64,000 bases of DNA from NCBI RefSeq assembly GCF_048128805.1, contig NC_136010.1, forward strand, positions 17,619,480 through 17,683,479. Direction: 5' to 3'. How positions within the stretch are numbered: the stretch's first letter is position 1; every line of letters begins with the position of its first letter. This stretch comes from Centroberyx gerrardi (Eukaryota > Chordata > Actinopteri > Beryciformes > Berycidae). The notes below the pieces were generated by a model, which worked only from the letters and a program-made list of their open reading frames with translations, was not told where the DNA came from and made no database searches. Positions 1 through 11,751 of this stretch are shown one piece after another. The position numbers and the translations under genes are program-made.

Positions 1-65
1 GTGCACTGATTCATACATTTAATGTTAATGTAATGGAGCACTGAAACTGTTCTTTCTTCCTTCAG

Positions 66-2837
66 GGTGCTCAAGGACCTGCTGGACCCTCAGGACCAGC
101 TGGCGCTAGAGGAATGGCTGTGAGTACCATCAGCTCTAACTGCTAATATATTGTTAAGTTTCATTAGGTTCTTATATGCTTTGATTTGGGCCATTAAATA
201 TACTACACATATGCAGCCATGTGTTTTGGTGCACTATTAATACATCACACACCTTTATTTCAGGGACCCCAAGGACCACGTGGAGACAAGGGAGAGGGTG
301 GCGAGGCAGGAGAGAGGGGACAGAAGGGTCACCGTGGTTTCACTGGTCTGCAGGGTCTTCCTGGACCTCCTGTAAGTGATCCAGTAGTTCATCCCTGCCG
401 TAAAACCTTTCACCCTGCTGTATCTTTGCATGGCCTGTATGTTCTACCATCTAATCTGTTGTATTTGTCCAAACAGGGTTCCGCTGGAGATTCTGGAGCT
501 TCTGGACCTTCCGGACCAAGTGGCTCCAAGGTGAGAAAACTGGGTAAAAGGGAAGAATGATGGAAAAGAAAAACTCTTATTATATTCCTTCCTACAGATA
601 GGACAGTCTGCTTTAACATCCAAGTTATATGTGATGGTAATGAAGGGCGCAGGTTAGTCTCTTTGTAATTCTCCAGTCACCTAACAAAGTACGGGACAGA
701 AAAGGCGATGTGCTTTAATTACCCACCGCTGTGATAAGATGGACAGCTAAGGATTTTTGTAATTACTCTCCGCGATAGTGGAGGAAGACAGACGGGAGAG
801 ACCATTATTTGTAAAACCACTCCTGCTGAGATCAGAAATGGACTGCAATATCAATTTGAGATTAGCTAAGCACTGTGCACGATAACGGAAATGATGGGAA
901 ATGTCACCACACGAATAATCTTTATGCATAACAAGGTAAAACAGTCTGGAGGTGATAGGGGTAATAGAAGAAGACTGCTGCCGCATTTGCACTGCGTTAT
1001 CAGATGAATTGATGTTTTCAGAGCCAGCATGCATACAGCACAATCATTCAAAGTGACCGATATTATGGTTGTACAATTTGCACAAAAAAAACACAATTTC
1101 AGTGTGTTTCAGGTGAACTATCTCATACAGCTCTACTAAGACATGTTATCCACTGGATTTTACTTTGATTAACACTCACTGTCTCTGTAGGGACCTCCTG
1201 GACCAGTCGGACCTGCTGGCAAAGATGGATCAAACGGACAGCCTGGCCCCATTGGACCTCCCGGACCTCGTGGACGCTCTGGAGAGTCTGGTCCTGCTGT
1301 GAGTAACATGCAGCAGCCTTAGAGAAACAAAATCTGAGAGTACTGTACACGTGACATACGGCGGTTGAATAACCACCACAGGCCTATATATTATTTCACT
1401 CCTGTCTTGATACCCCTGATCCATTCCTTGTTTTCTCCCACCTTCAGGGTCCTCCTGGTAACCCCGGACCCCCTGGTCCTCCCGGTCCTCCTGGCCCCGG
1501 CATCGACATGTCTGCCTTCGCCGGCTTGTCTCAGCCTGAGAAGTCCCCTGATCCTCTCAGGTACATGAGGGCCGATGAGGCCTCCAGCTCCCTGAGGCAG
1601 CACGATGTTGAGGTGGACGCCACACTCAAGTCCATCAACAACCAGATCGAGAACATTCGCAGCCCCGACGGCACCCAGAAGAACCCCGCCCGCAGCTGCA
1701 GAGACCTTAAACTGTGCCACCCTGAGTGGAAGAGCGGTAAGCAGGGGTAGTGGGCAAAAGATGCAGGGGAAGAGAGTTTGGGGTAGATTTTGTATTAATA
1801 CATTTACATTTTAGGCATTTGGTTGACATTCAGAGTGACTTACTTTGAGTTATACACTACCACAGACAAGGAAAACGTGTGTTATGCATCACTATGAATC
1901 TAACCCACTCCTCTCTCATCTCTCCAGGTGACTACTGGGTTGATCCCAACATTGGCAGCACAGCTGATGCCATCAAGGCCTTCTGTAACATGGAGACTGG
2001 AGAGACCTGCGTCTACCCAAGCATAGCCAAGGTGCCAAAGAAGAACTGGTGGTCCAGCAAGAGCAAGGACCGCAAGCACGTCTGGTTCGGAGAGACCATG
2101 AACGGAGGATTCCACGTGAGTCCACTTATATGATTTCCCTCCTGATAACATCTCTCTTTCTGTCTCAAATTCTTGATCAGTCCGTCATGTTAAGACTGAG
2201 ATGTAGAATTCTCTCACTTCTGCACATTGGCCAAATGATTTTGCTTTACATGAAAACAGTTGGTAATGATTAACACCCCAACCTGCTGTCTGGCCCTACA
2301 GTTCAGCTACGCTCAGGACGGCCCTGCCGCCAACGCTGCCAGTGTCCAGCTGACCTTCTTGAGGCTCCTGTCCACGGAAGCGTCTCAGAACATCACTTAC
2401 CACTGCAAGAACAGCGTTGCCTACATGGACCAGGCCACAGGCAACCTGAAGAAGGCTCTGCTGCTGCAGGGCTCCAACGATGTGGAGATCCGCGCAGAGG
2501 GCAACAGCCGCTTCACATATGGCGTGTTGGAGGATGGCTGCAAGGTGAGGACTAACGGCTGCAAGATGGAGCATGATGTGTTCAGCTAGGGAATATTGAA
2601 CAAATGTAGAGTGCAAACTGTCTCTTTAGCTTTATATGTGACTGTTGATAAGACTGTTGGTTAACACATTTCTCTACTCTCTCAAAACAGAAACATACAG
2701 GCCAGTGGGGCAAGACCGTCTTTGAGTACAAAACACAGAAGACCTCCCGTCTGCCCATCGTGGACATTGCTCCCATGGACATCGGAGGAGCGGATCAGGA
2801 GTTTGGAGTGGACGTAGGCGCAGTCTGCTTCTTGTAA
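66..2837 (+). CDS. col2a1: Type II collagen alpha-1 chain, C-terminal part (partial gene)
   Basis: Partial: upstream exons lie before the window. Coding exons: 66-119, 264-371, 477-530, 1191-1298, 1448-1736, 1928-2115, 2302-2544, 2691-2837 (TAA); all have AG/GT borders and keep frame, giving 396 visible residues. The first four exons are 54 or 108 bp of uninterrupted Gly-X-Y, the classic fibrillar collagen unit. Exon five holds the end of the helix (GPPGPPGPG), the C-telopeptide with a Lys suited to cross-linking, and YMRA-DE, the expected BMP1/tolloid cleavage site. The rest is the C-propeptide (COLFI domain) that trimerises procollagen in the ER, with the SQNITYHC glycosylation site and the terminal VCFL. 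The wording ([35 protein letters not shown]) matches type II rather than type I or III from memory. Oddity: the third conserved propeptide Cys is Ser (codon 1957-1959). Which teleost paralogue (a or b) this is cannot be decided here. Confidence 0.96.
531..1190 (+). other. col2a1 intron, 660 bp
   Basis: Longest intron in the visible part of col2a1. No open frame here looks like Gly-X-Y, and no repeat or RNA gene was recognised. The acceptor (gtctctgtag) is clear. Confidence 0.85.
1795..1852. repeat. Decayed core of a common teleost interspersed repeat
   Basis: Inside a col2a1 intron. The words tttacatttt aggcattt and gagtgacttac resemble the core of a very common teleost dispersed repeat (the 'ggcatttagcagacgc...agcgacttac' type) as remembered. 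It is short and mutated, so the family is not assigned. Confidence 0.4.
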
Positions 2838-4172
2838 AGTGGAATATCACAACGGCCCGAAAAAAAAAAACATGAAATAAAATAACTCAACCATGAAACA
2901 TTACACACACTTCCACAATAAAGAAGACAGGAAATTATAAAAGAAAATTGATACTTTTTCTCTCACAAAGAAGTGCTCTCCAAGTTGTACTCCCTGGATG
3001 TTAGCACTGAAGGGCACCGGCAATATCTGTACATCACACCAGCATTCCCTGTCAACCCGCTTCCTGAGATCCAGTCATGTTTCCCATGGCCCACTGTTGA
3101 CGGGAATGAGTCAGAGCCAGGAGGAAGAGGGACCAAGCGAACAAGTGATGGAGAACAGAAACATGACTCGATGTCACTTATTTATTGTCTAACCTAAATG
3201 GGCAGAGTTGAGGTAGGACTGGCCGGGTTTACTATGCAAGTAAGACAAGCCCCTTCCACTACAGAACAGCAACACAAGCCTCTGCCCCAGTCCTACTCCA
3301 CCTCCCTCCCTGTTTCCCTCCTGACCCACAAATACGGCATTTTGAATCAATGTAGACCAAAAGAATATTCTCAGTTAGTAAAATCAAATCCAGGTGCTCC
3401 AGACTTGTCCATCGTGAGCAGGAGCAAAACTTTTACTGTGTATTATAAATCCTTGGTTCTATTGTTGTAAAAGTCTGTGTTTATAAACAACCAGATGGTT
3501 TTATATATATTTCCACATTATGTGTGTACATGTGTCTATATGCACACCAACACTTTTTGGAAAGTGAGGTTTCATTTGGGATGTATGTTTCATTGTCCTG
3601 TACCCCTTGACTGCCCATCAGAAGAAGGCGTTTTTACCCAGTTATCATCCAAAATTGTGACAAATTTGAGGGAAATTTGTTTTGCTTTTATTGTAGCCAT
3701 CCTGATTGTTTAAAGCTACCTCACGCTGAAAAACAAAGTGAAAATGTTGACCTTAAATCTGAGCTGACCAAAAATTAGCTTTCAGGTGGATCTGGGGCTG
3801 AACGGCCATCTTTGCTTTGGGTTGCTCTCTCTTCAGAAGGTGCTATGAGTTCTGTAATTCTAAGTCTTCGCCATTGTTCCCCAAACGCCCCCAATTCCCA
3901 CTAGCCTCACACCACACACACACTCCACCCTGGAGGACAGGTGCAGTAGGGTAAGACAGGGGAGATAGGGGCTACTGGGAGGCCTCCTCTGGAGTCCAGA
4001 CCCCAAAGGTGAACCGCTGGACTCCGAGGAAAGCCGCTCAAAACAACCAGGGTGGGTTGTCTCTGTGTGTGTGAGGGTGTGTATATTTTTTTTTTTTATT
4101 ATTAATTTTATTATGATCATTTTTGTTTTGTTTATTTTGTTACACTTTTAATTGATGTAAATTGGAAATAAA
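2838..4172 (+). other. col2a1: col2a1 3'UTR and downstream flank with poly(A) signals
   Basis: After the TAA there is an A-rich stretch and then AATAAA at 2917-2922, a possible proximal poly(A) signal. Further AATAAA hexamers occur at 4167-4172 and near 4532. Collagen 3'UTRs are often over 1 kb, so the distal signal near 4170 may be the main one. No coding frame in this stretch resembles a protein. Where the transcript really ends needs 3' RNA ends. Confidence 0.55.
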
Positions 4173-4347
4173 AGGAAAAACGAATTAACAATGAAGTTGA
4201 TTTTTAATTGAGCTTTTGAATAAAAACAGAAATGGCGTGGGGATGTATTCTCTTCTTTCTACAGAACCTTTCATGTGTACTTTAATGTTTTTTTTTGTCA
4301 TAGTTGTATTTCTTGAGAGGTCAGTTACTCTTGAATGTGAGTGCTTA

Positions 4348-4382
<35 letters not shown>

Positions 4383-4939
4383 TGTGTGTGCATGTTTGAG
4401 ACTGTGATGCAAGTGTGTATTTTAATATGAGAGAATCTCATAACAAAAGGAACAAAAGTACTGTATCACTCTCTGGCTTCAGGGTGGGGTTGGGCATGGT
4501 TGGCTCCTGTTTGTTTGAACTAATAGGCATAAATAAAGGAAAGAAAATTATGTTGACTGGAATTAAGTATTTTGTAGAGTAATGTGTCAAAGTTGCATCA
4601 AAACAGTCGCATCACTACTTGTCTCTACTATCGCCAGCTTTCTCTCCATTCTCTCAGTCTGTCCTCTAAATAAAAGTTAGACTCAAGCTTCCACAGTAAT
4701 ATTCTTATTCAAAAGGATGCCGTCCCATTAGTGATTCAAAATATCCTCACCATTTAATTTGAAAATAGTGTGCTTTATATAACATAGATATGCAAATAAA
4801 AATATGACAGACAAAAATATGATCCCATGTTAAAATAATCCAGCTTGTGAAGACAGAAAAATCAATCGATCAGTGGCAATTATCATTAGAGACCAGAAAA
4901 AACATAATTAGAGCACATTTACCTTCAAGGTTAAATGTA
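4173..4939. repeat. Intergenic spacer with (TG)n microsatellite
   Basis: A (TG)n run occupies about 4351-4390. The remainder, up to the TA target site of the Tc1-like element at 4938-4939, is AT-rich and shows no gene or recognisable repeat. AATAAA at about 4532 could be an extra distal col2a1 poly(A) signal. Confidence 0.7.
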
Positions 4940-5991
4940 CACTGAACAAAAATATAAATGCAACACTTTTGGTTTTGCTCCCATTTTTCATGAGTTGAAA
5001 TAAAAGATCTAAGACTTTTTTTATGACCACAAAAGGCTAATTTCTCTCAAATTTTGTTCACAAATTTGTTTAAATCCGTGTTAGTGAGCACTTCTCCTTT
5101 GCCAAGATAATCCATCCACCTGACAGGTGTGGCATATCAAGATGCTGATTAAACAGCATGATTATTGCACAGGTGTGCCTTGGGCTGGTCACAATAAAAG
5201 GCCACTCTAAAATGTGCAGTTTTATCTTGAAAAAAGACATTTATTAGGTACTGAACTATGGATCTCACATGACTAGGGCTACAGATATGCATTTTTTGAA
5301 AAGCAGTCAGTATCTGGTGTGACCACCATTTGCCTCATGCAGTGCGACACATCTCCTTCACATAGAGTTGATCAGGTTGTTGATTGTGGGCTGTGGAGTG
5401 TTGGTCCACTCCTCTTCAATGGCTGTGCGAAGTTGCTGGATATTGGCAGGAATTGGAGCACCCTGTCGTACACGCCGATCCAGAGCATCCCAAACATGCT
5501 CAATGGGTGACATGTCTGGTGAGCAGGCCATACAAGAACTGGGATGTTTTCAGCTTCCAGGAATTGTGTACAGATCCTTGCAACACAGGGCCGTGCATTA
5601 TCATGCTGCAACATGAGCTCTGGTGGACATTCCTGCAGTCAGCATGCCAATTGCACGCTCCCTTAAAACTTGCGACATCTGTGTCTGCATTGTGTTGTGT
5701 GATAAAAACTGCACATTTTAGAGTGGCCTTTTATTGTGACCAGCCCAAGACACACCTGTGCAATAATCATGCTGTTTAATCAGCATCTTGATATACCACA
5801 CCTGTCAGGTGGATGGATTATCTTGGCGGAGAAGGAGAAGTGCTCACTAACATGGATTTAAACAAATTTGTGAACAAAATTTGAGAGAAATAAGCCTTTT
5901 GTGTGCATAGAAAAAGTCTTAGATCTTTTATTTCAACTCATGAAAAATGGGAGCAAAAACAAAAGTGTTGCGTTTATATTTTTGTTCAGTA
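4940..5991 (-). mobile_element. Internally deleted Tc1/mariner-like DNA transposon with ~285-bp TIRs
   Basis: The two ends, about 4940-5226 and 5705-5991, are near-identical inverted repeats starting (C/T)ACTGAACAAAAATATAAA, and TA dinucleotides flank them (4938-4939 and 5992-5993), as expected for Tc1/mariner insertion. Only about 470 bp lies between them, so most of the roughly 1-kb transposase is missing. The remaining minus-strand fragment (about 5290-5616) shows the HDNARP motif around the second catalytic Asp, then a frameshift through the region that should hold the third acidic residue, then an in-frame stop before the C-terminal RRCVALHEANGGHTRY block. It cannot encode an active enzyme. 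The high TIR similarity suggests a fairly recent copy that would need a transposase from elsewhere. Confidence 0.92.
5290..5616 (-). pseudogene. Tc1-like transposase remnant, C-terminal third
   Basis: Lies inside the element at 4940-5991 and is read on the minus strand. Recognisable pieces are QHDNARP, the ARICTQFLEAENIPVL block, a scrambled region where Tc1-family enzymes have the SPDLSPIEH-like motif, and the GGHTRY tail. The frame is broken by at least one shift and one TGA. The N-terminal helix-turn-helix and the first catalytic Asp are absent. Confidence 0.85.
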
Positions 5992-6107
5992 TATATGCTC
6001 TGGAGATGATCCAGCTCATAACTCCACAATCATGTCTATCAGGTACAACTGCTTGACAAATCATGAAAGACGCAGCAAGTCTTAGTTTAGCAAGAACTTT
6101 CTACATA

Positions 6108-6181
6108 TTTATTGACAATCAGTAATCACAAAAAATGATGAGTGAGCGTGTGTGATGGGGGGGGGTGGGGGGTGGAGCTGG
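6108..6181 (-). terminator. aaas: aaas 3'UTR with poly(A) signal and C-rich element
   Basis: On the minus strand the transcript passes a C-rich run (complement of 6157-6175) and then AATAAA at 6113-6108. This gives a very short 3'UTR of about 90-100 nt. The C-rich run is of the kind bound by poly(C)-binding proteins. Confidence 0.6.
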
Positions 6182-9100
6182 TCAAGAGATGAGCTCTGTA
6201 TAGAGGGTCTGATTGGCGTAGTCAGCAGGCCTTTCCTGGAGGTGTGGCAGTGATGGGCTACCACTGAGGCCAAGATGGGGGACTCCAGCACTCAGGAAGT
6301 AGAAAGGCACATGGGTAATTCTTCCACTGGACCAACACTGGGAACGGAGAGAGAAACATCACTTTAGTCACTTGGGAGGTGGAAGAGTAGAGAGTGAATA
6401 GTCAATATTCACCAGTCAGAAATCTTCTCTGTCAACATCATTTACAGCTGAAATCACCACATCATTTACTTGAACAAATGACTGTAACATGAAAGGAGCA
6501 ACAGGATCTTTCTAGGGAGAAACTGACCACAGTGAGCAGGGCTCCATGATGGAAATTTGGGTGGAACTGCATCAGTCTTGGCTCTGTGCCAGGCTCCCCC
6601 TGAACAAAACCACTAGGGGGAAACACAGGAGATATATACATCAGTATGGAATATAGTACTACTAAAGCACACAATTTTTAAATGCAGCCACACACAAAAA
6701 AACATACCATGGCAAGAGCTCAAAAATGGGGCTGGTTCTTGTCTTGAATACAGCAATCATAGCTGGACGATCTGCGGCTTGTGGATCACCTGAATAAACA
6801 GGTAAGACTGAGACTGAGCCACAATGTCAAAATATGCGAGTTACAGAAAATGTACTAAAACATAAGACCACTGAAATACTGGACACAAATAGGAGATAGC
6901 AGGGTGAACAAAGGACAACAAGGAGAAATGTGCCTGACCTTTGACAAGCACTGCAAGCCTCTCTCCTCTTTGGTCCCAGGCTAAAGACTGGATCTCTCCG
7001 CCGACACTGGCAGACACGTAAAAACACAGAGATGAGTGCAGCTAAAACTTAGGGTCACTTCGGAGTGTGTTTGACATTTGAGGCTAAAGGATGGCCAATT
7101 AGCCAGAGCACCGGCTAACCTAGACTCTACTTGAGCCCCTCTTACATGATGTCTCCATCTGGCGTGGTAAAGGTTGTCTCCGATAGGTCAGCCACCACTG
7201 CTGCTGCCTTTGGTCCTTTTGATGTGCTTGAAGGTACTCCTGGAGAAAAACAGAAAAAAAATACATGGAGACTTCTATTACAAAATGCTATTGTTTGGGT
7301 TGTTTATTTTTTATTTATTGATTTTTGTAACCTTTTGTTTCTTCACATGTGGGAGAGGGGGTTGATATGAAGTAAAAAAAACAAAACAAAACAGAACAAA
7401 AACTTTTGTCAACCAAAGACTTAAGTTACCTCATATCCTTTACTCAATATTCTTTAAGTACCATCATTTGAGGGTAGGTATCACTTTTCTCAAATGGTTG
7501 ATATCTCATTTTAGAACAGAACTATTCATGGGTCAAATCAACTGTCACAAAAAACTGTGTGTTCTAAAATATAACTGATATGTTTGGCATTGTATGCAGA
7601 GTGTGACTTCTAACCTGGTGTGTCAGTGAAGGTCAGGGCGTAGATGACAGTCTCTCCCTGTACAGCGAAGAGAAGTCGGCTCCCATCTGGACTCCAACAA
7701 CCAGACTAATCACCGAAAAGATCAGACCCATAATTAATGAATTACCCCATGTCCAGGCCAATCAAAACTGTGTTGTTACCTAACTGAACAACGATTGTGA
7801 AAAGTGGTGCACAGTATCACCTGACAGCGCCCTTTCAAACATGGCCAACGCTCACAAGTCCACATCCTGGTCTCCCAGACCCTGAAGAAACAGGCAGAAA
7901 CTAGTTATTTTTCTGTGTAACACACACAGTTTAAAACTTCACTTTGTGTGTACTTATCTTATAATGCCTGCTATACTCCAGGCTAAGCCACTAATCCCTT
8001 ACATGTTCATAAATATTCATGACAGGTGAGTGGACCTCAATTATAATGTAGCAAATGACTCAGGTCCAGACATCATGAACACTAATAAAAAATGAGGAAA
8101 ATTCATAAATATTCAGTGGTGGCTTTACATAGATTTAACTCGGAATGCGCTATTCCAGCACTACACACTTGATTACAAAGATTATAAACGCTTATAACAG
8201 CTCTCAAGCCTCTTTGAGAAACCACCAATCTCTGACTATACCTATGAAGTGTCGTCTCTCACCTGAACAGGGCAGAGGGTGTTGAGGCCAGCACATGGCT
8301 GCCATCAGGGGACCAGGACAGGAAGGTGACTCCACCTCCTCCCACACGGTGAAGAGGCACACAGCTCTCTGCCGCTACGTCCCATAACTGACGTAGAAAT
8401 TGACGCAAAAGAGAGGACAGACCACAGAAACTCAATAATGGATTCATTAAAACATTGTGCGAATCACTTTTTGCATGGTGAAGTTAACTTTAGAGAGTGA
8501 GGCTGCTGGTTCATACCATCATGGCGGTGTCCATGGGTGAGGCTGACACCAGGAGAGACCCGCTTGGAGCCCAGGCGATGGACGTGACTGGAGAGTGGCC
8601 AGGATGGGACAAGACTTGAGCGCAACCAGACGAGGGCCTGCATGGGTGGAGCAGGAGAAACGTGTACAATGAAGAAAAAAATCCAATGCAAAACAAGAGA
8701 ACAGTGTAATGCAGTAGCGTGCATGCTTGCCTATGTGCACATGTGAATGCACCTACCTGGTCGACAGTGAGCACGGGTCCACATGCCAGACCAGCAAACA
8801 GTTCTGACAAGCGACAGCCAGGGCAGAAGCACACAGCGGCTTCCACTGCACTGCAGCAACACTCCTCTGTAGACGGTGCTTCAGCGTAGGCGCTGTGGCA
8901 CTGAGAGACAGAGAGTACACCTTTATAGAGCTCATGATACAGAAGGAGACTCAGCAGTGGCAATGCAGTCAGAGAATGACACAGAACAACATTGCTGTGA
9001 AATATAATAGGATTTGTTTGCAGTCTGTCATGGAGACATACAGCTTTCTTGTGATCAGGATCAGAGGTTCAACCTGGCATCAATATACTTCTACAGACTA

Positions 9101-11029
9101 GCACTAAACCATATTGCTGACTTCCTCTGTTGTCATGTACCTGCTGACACCCTCTCCCAAGGCTGGTCTCCTCTTTTTAACCAACAATCTCTAAAATCAC
9201 TACAGCTGGCAAACCTTTGCATATAACTCCACTATCTGGCTGCAATAGCGACACACCACAGCACTTATTTCTAAAATGTAGACTTAAAATGTATCTCTTT
9301 TCCATCTTTCCATCTAATTATTGTCATCTTACACTGTTAAGCCTTGGTAGACAATCTTCTGCCTCATTATCTTTGTTTTTATGGAAGGTGATTTGTGATC
9401 TTCTGTAAAATGCACTTCAAAGACCAACACCCTGTAAGCTTTTATGGTACCTCTTAGGGTTGTAGATCTTGATGGAGTCGTCTAGCAGGGCTACAGCAAA
9501 TTTGTCTGTATGAGGATGCCAGGCAAAGGCTCGCACTGCACAGTCCGGCCTGGTTAAGCAGGAGGGAAGACAGTAGAAAAAGGTCATTTATTGGCATTTG
9601 GCTGAACAATTTTATAACCACAATATGGGATTTTAGGAACATAATACCAATCATGAGTATACATACAATCTATTCTTAAAGAGAAGTAGTACTGTGAATG
9701 GGAAGGTTGTCTACAAACAACCTTCCCCAGGTTCAAAATCCATTTTATAACTTACATTTAAACACAAAATATTGTTAGCCCCTTCATCAAGAGCTCCACT
9801 TATCAGTTTCTCCACAATAATAAATATACGTCTTCAATCCCATACTTTCATTTCTGTGGCAGTCCCACCCTAGAGACTGGCCCTTTGAGAGGAAAAATAA
9901 ATTACAGATTATCAAAGGTCGGCACTTACCAGTTCAGCACTTGGGAAAACTCGGCAATCATGTCCTCACTACTCAGCTAAAGAATGAATGAGATGAACAG
10001 CTGCAATTAATACAAATTTTAATGTCCCGACACAAACTCCTCTATAATCAAGCATACTGAGACTGATGGGCACAACTTACTGTGAGGTGGGGAAACAGGG
10101 AGCCATGGAAAGAAGAGACCCATCGCAGCAGCGCCAGGACACAGCCAGAACTCATTGAAAGCCATTTGGGCACTGGGAACACACAAGCACAAAGGTTATA
10201 TGTCATCAGGCATATTCAGGATCAGGCATAATGTGAGACATTATGTTTTCAAGCACAACAGCAGCTGTTGGAGCCTCACTTACCCTCTGCACTTGAGCTG
10301 GCAATTTCATCCAGTAGCCCATTGAGGCCGGCGTCCCGCCTGGAACACAGAGAGATGAGTTGTGAAAATTATCTGTGTGTGTGTGACTGTGTGTGTGTGT
10401 GTTACATACCATGCTGCTGCACTTCTCATCCACAGCGTTTCACTGTGGTCCAGGAAGGCTGCCTTACTGCTGCTCTCTGTTCGACTGTGGGGCTTCAGTG
10501 ACTCCCGAGGGAAGTGCAGACTTAGAGGACTGGACTCCTACAGAAAACACACGACCACAGAATGTACCTTTAAATTACAGCCACACAACACCTTTCCAAG
10601 GTACAAAATACACACATTAGCAGATAGATTTACCTACACTACAGTTAACTACTCTCTGGATGAAGAGAGTAAAATAAATAAATTTGGACCCTTGCCACAC
10701 CCACAGGAACCTTGTAGGTCCCTTGCCACACTCACTTTTGATCCACAACATTTGTTTCTGAAGTCACTGAAAATGTTATCATTCTATCTTTTTGTGATTG
10801 ATTGTTGATTTGTTAAATCTGGGTAGGCTCGCTCTCTGTAAAATCCTTTGCTTTGTGATGAAGGGCTATAGAAATAAACTTAACTTGAGTATAGTTTTTA
10901 AAAGTTGTTTTCTCTCACCTGTTTCAGAGAGTCGTTAATAGCGGTTCCTGACAGCAGTTCGTTGTTGGACTCGCACAGTGTGGTCTGTCCAGAGGGCAGC
11001 GGAGGGGGGAACAGAGACAGTGAACACAT
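6182..11029 (-). CDS. aaas: Aladin WD-repeat nucleoporin
   Basis: Complete gene on the minus strand. Exons in transcript order: 11029-10919, 10537-10410, 10339-10284, 10172-10081, 9976-9930, 9549-9451, 8900-8757, 8637-8517, 8387-8263, 7881-7821, 7705-7615, 7239-7146, 7006-6939, 6789-6708, 6612-6528, 6337-6182. Sixteen coding exons, the number known for human AAAS; total 1560 nt, 519 aa. The start ATG gives [15 protein letters not shown], matching the family N-terminus. Residues from about 146 form a WD40 propeller, with blades such as [46 protein letters not shown] and [11 protein letters not shown]. The protein is anchored to the pore membrane through NDC1; loss causes triple-A syndrome in people. 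It ends soon after a LYTELIS stretch, so the proline-rich tail of the mammalian protein (546 aa) is shorter here. Introns are short (80-550 bp). Confidence 0.97.
7240..7614 (-). other. aaas intron 11
   Basis: 375-bp intron between the exons at 7615-7705 and 7146-7239. A/T-rich with A-runs; nothing else recognised. Confidence 0.8.
7882..8262 (-). other. aaas intron 9
   Basis: 381-bp intron with no recognised element. Two 'cataaatattca' words occur 90 bp apart (about 8009 and 8103), a minor internal similarity. Confidence 0.75.
9220..9440 (+). repeat. Probable decayed LINE 3'-end fragment in an aaas intron
   Basis: The intron from 8901 to 9450 contains, on the plus strand, a short frame reading [13 protein letters not shown], which resembles the F-K-x-R-L-K-x-x-L-F peptide at the end of many fish non-LTR reverse transcriptases. 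It is followed by a 3' tail-like stretch (gtaaaatgcacttcaaa). The match is from memory, so the family is open. Confidence 0.4.
9550..9929 (-). other. aaas intron 5
   Basis: 380-bp intron with nothing recognised. The opposite strand has no plausible gene. Confidence 0.75.
10690..10892 (+). repeat. Retroposon 3'-tail fragment in aaas intron 1
   Basis: The stretch ends with gatgaagggctatagaaataaactta, which resembles the widespread '...gggctatataaataaa' 3' tail of teleost LINE/SINE families. No internal promoter boxes were identified. Direction and class are uncertain. Confidence 0.4.
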
Positions 11030-11751
11030 CTTTCACACAGCGAGACCCCTGGCACCGCCACCTGGAAAACACGTTAACACACAGGTTACTCAGCTGAAAT
11101 TATAGTGGAAGCCATCATTACTATACCTCAACAGCTGATTGTAGCTACAGCTAAGTCAGTAGCCACTGAGTGCGACTAACGTGCTATGAGTAGCTGGTTA
11201 GCTAACCTAGTTTGCTAACTGGCACTATAAGTTTCCATTGACATTAATTTGGCTTCGGCAGTAAGTCTACACTGGCATTCGTCGGACTAGTATTGGAAAT
11301 TACCTGTGCTATCCTGTGTAGTACGGTCAATCAGCTGTTAGTTGTCCAAACTAGAAGTAAGCTACTAGTGATGCACTGTTACTGTTGGTTGCCTGATGTC
11401 AGCTTGAATCCCGCCGTACACGGTAGGATTGGAGGCAACGAGGGACAAACAGTGCGGAGTGTTTTCACAACGCGCACATCCACAGGCAGAGGTCGATATG
11501 CTGCCCTCCTCAGGACGAAGAGTGACATTACATCCAACCAAACAGCAAACCAGCAGCCGCTGGTGGAGTTTTGATGTCAGAAAACAAGTAATTATTTTAT
11601 TTTGGTTTATTTCATTAAGTTTCATCATATTGTTCCACATTACATTTCCTTTGCATTGAAATTCTTCCTTATTTAAATGATCTTCATTCGTCATGTTGAT
11701 GGACATGTGATAAGCCTAAACACACAGTTGGGAATGAGTCATGATCGTGAT

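Noticed and set aside
1391..1720. Minus-strand open frame of 109 codons over the collagen C-propeptide exon
   Set aside because: Antisense of a verified col2a1 exon; the GC-rich Gly-Pro codons remove stops from the other strand.
5384..5779. Plus-strand frame of 131 codons
   Set aside because: Antisense to the transposase remnant and TIR of the Tc1-like element.
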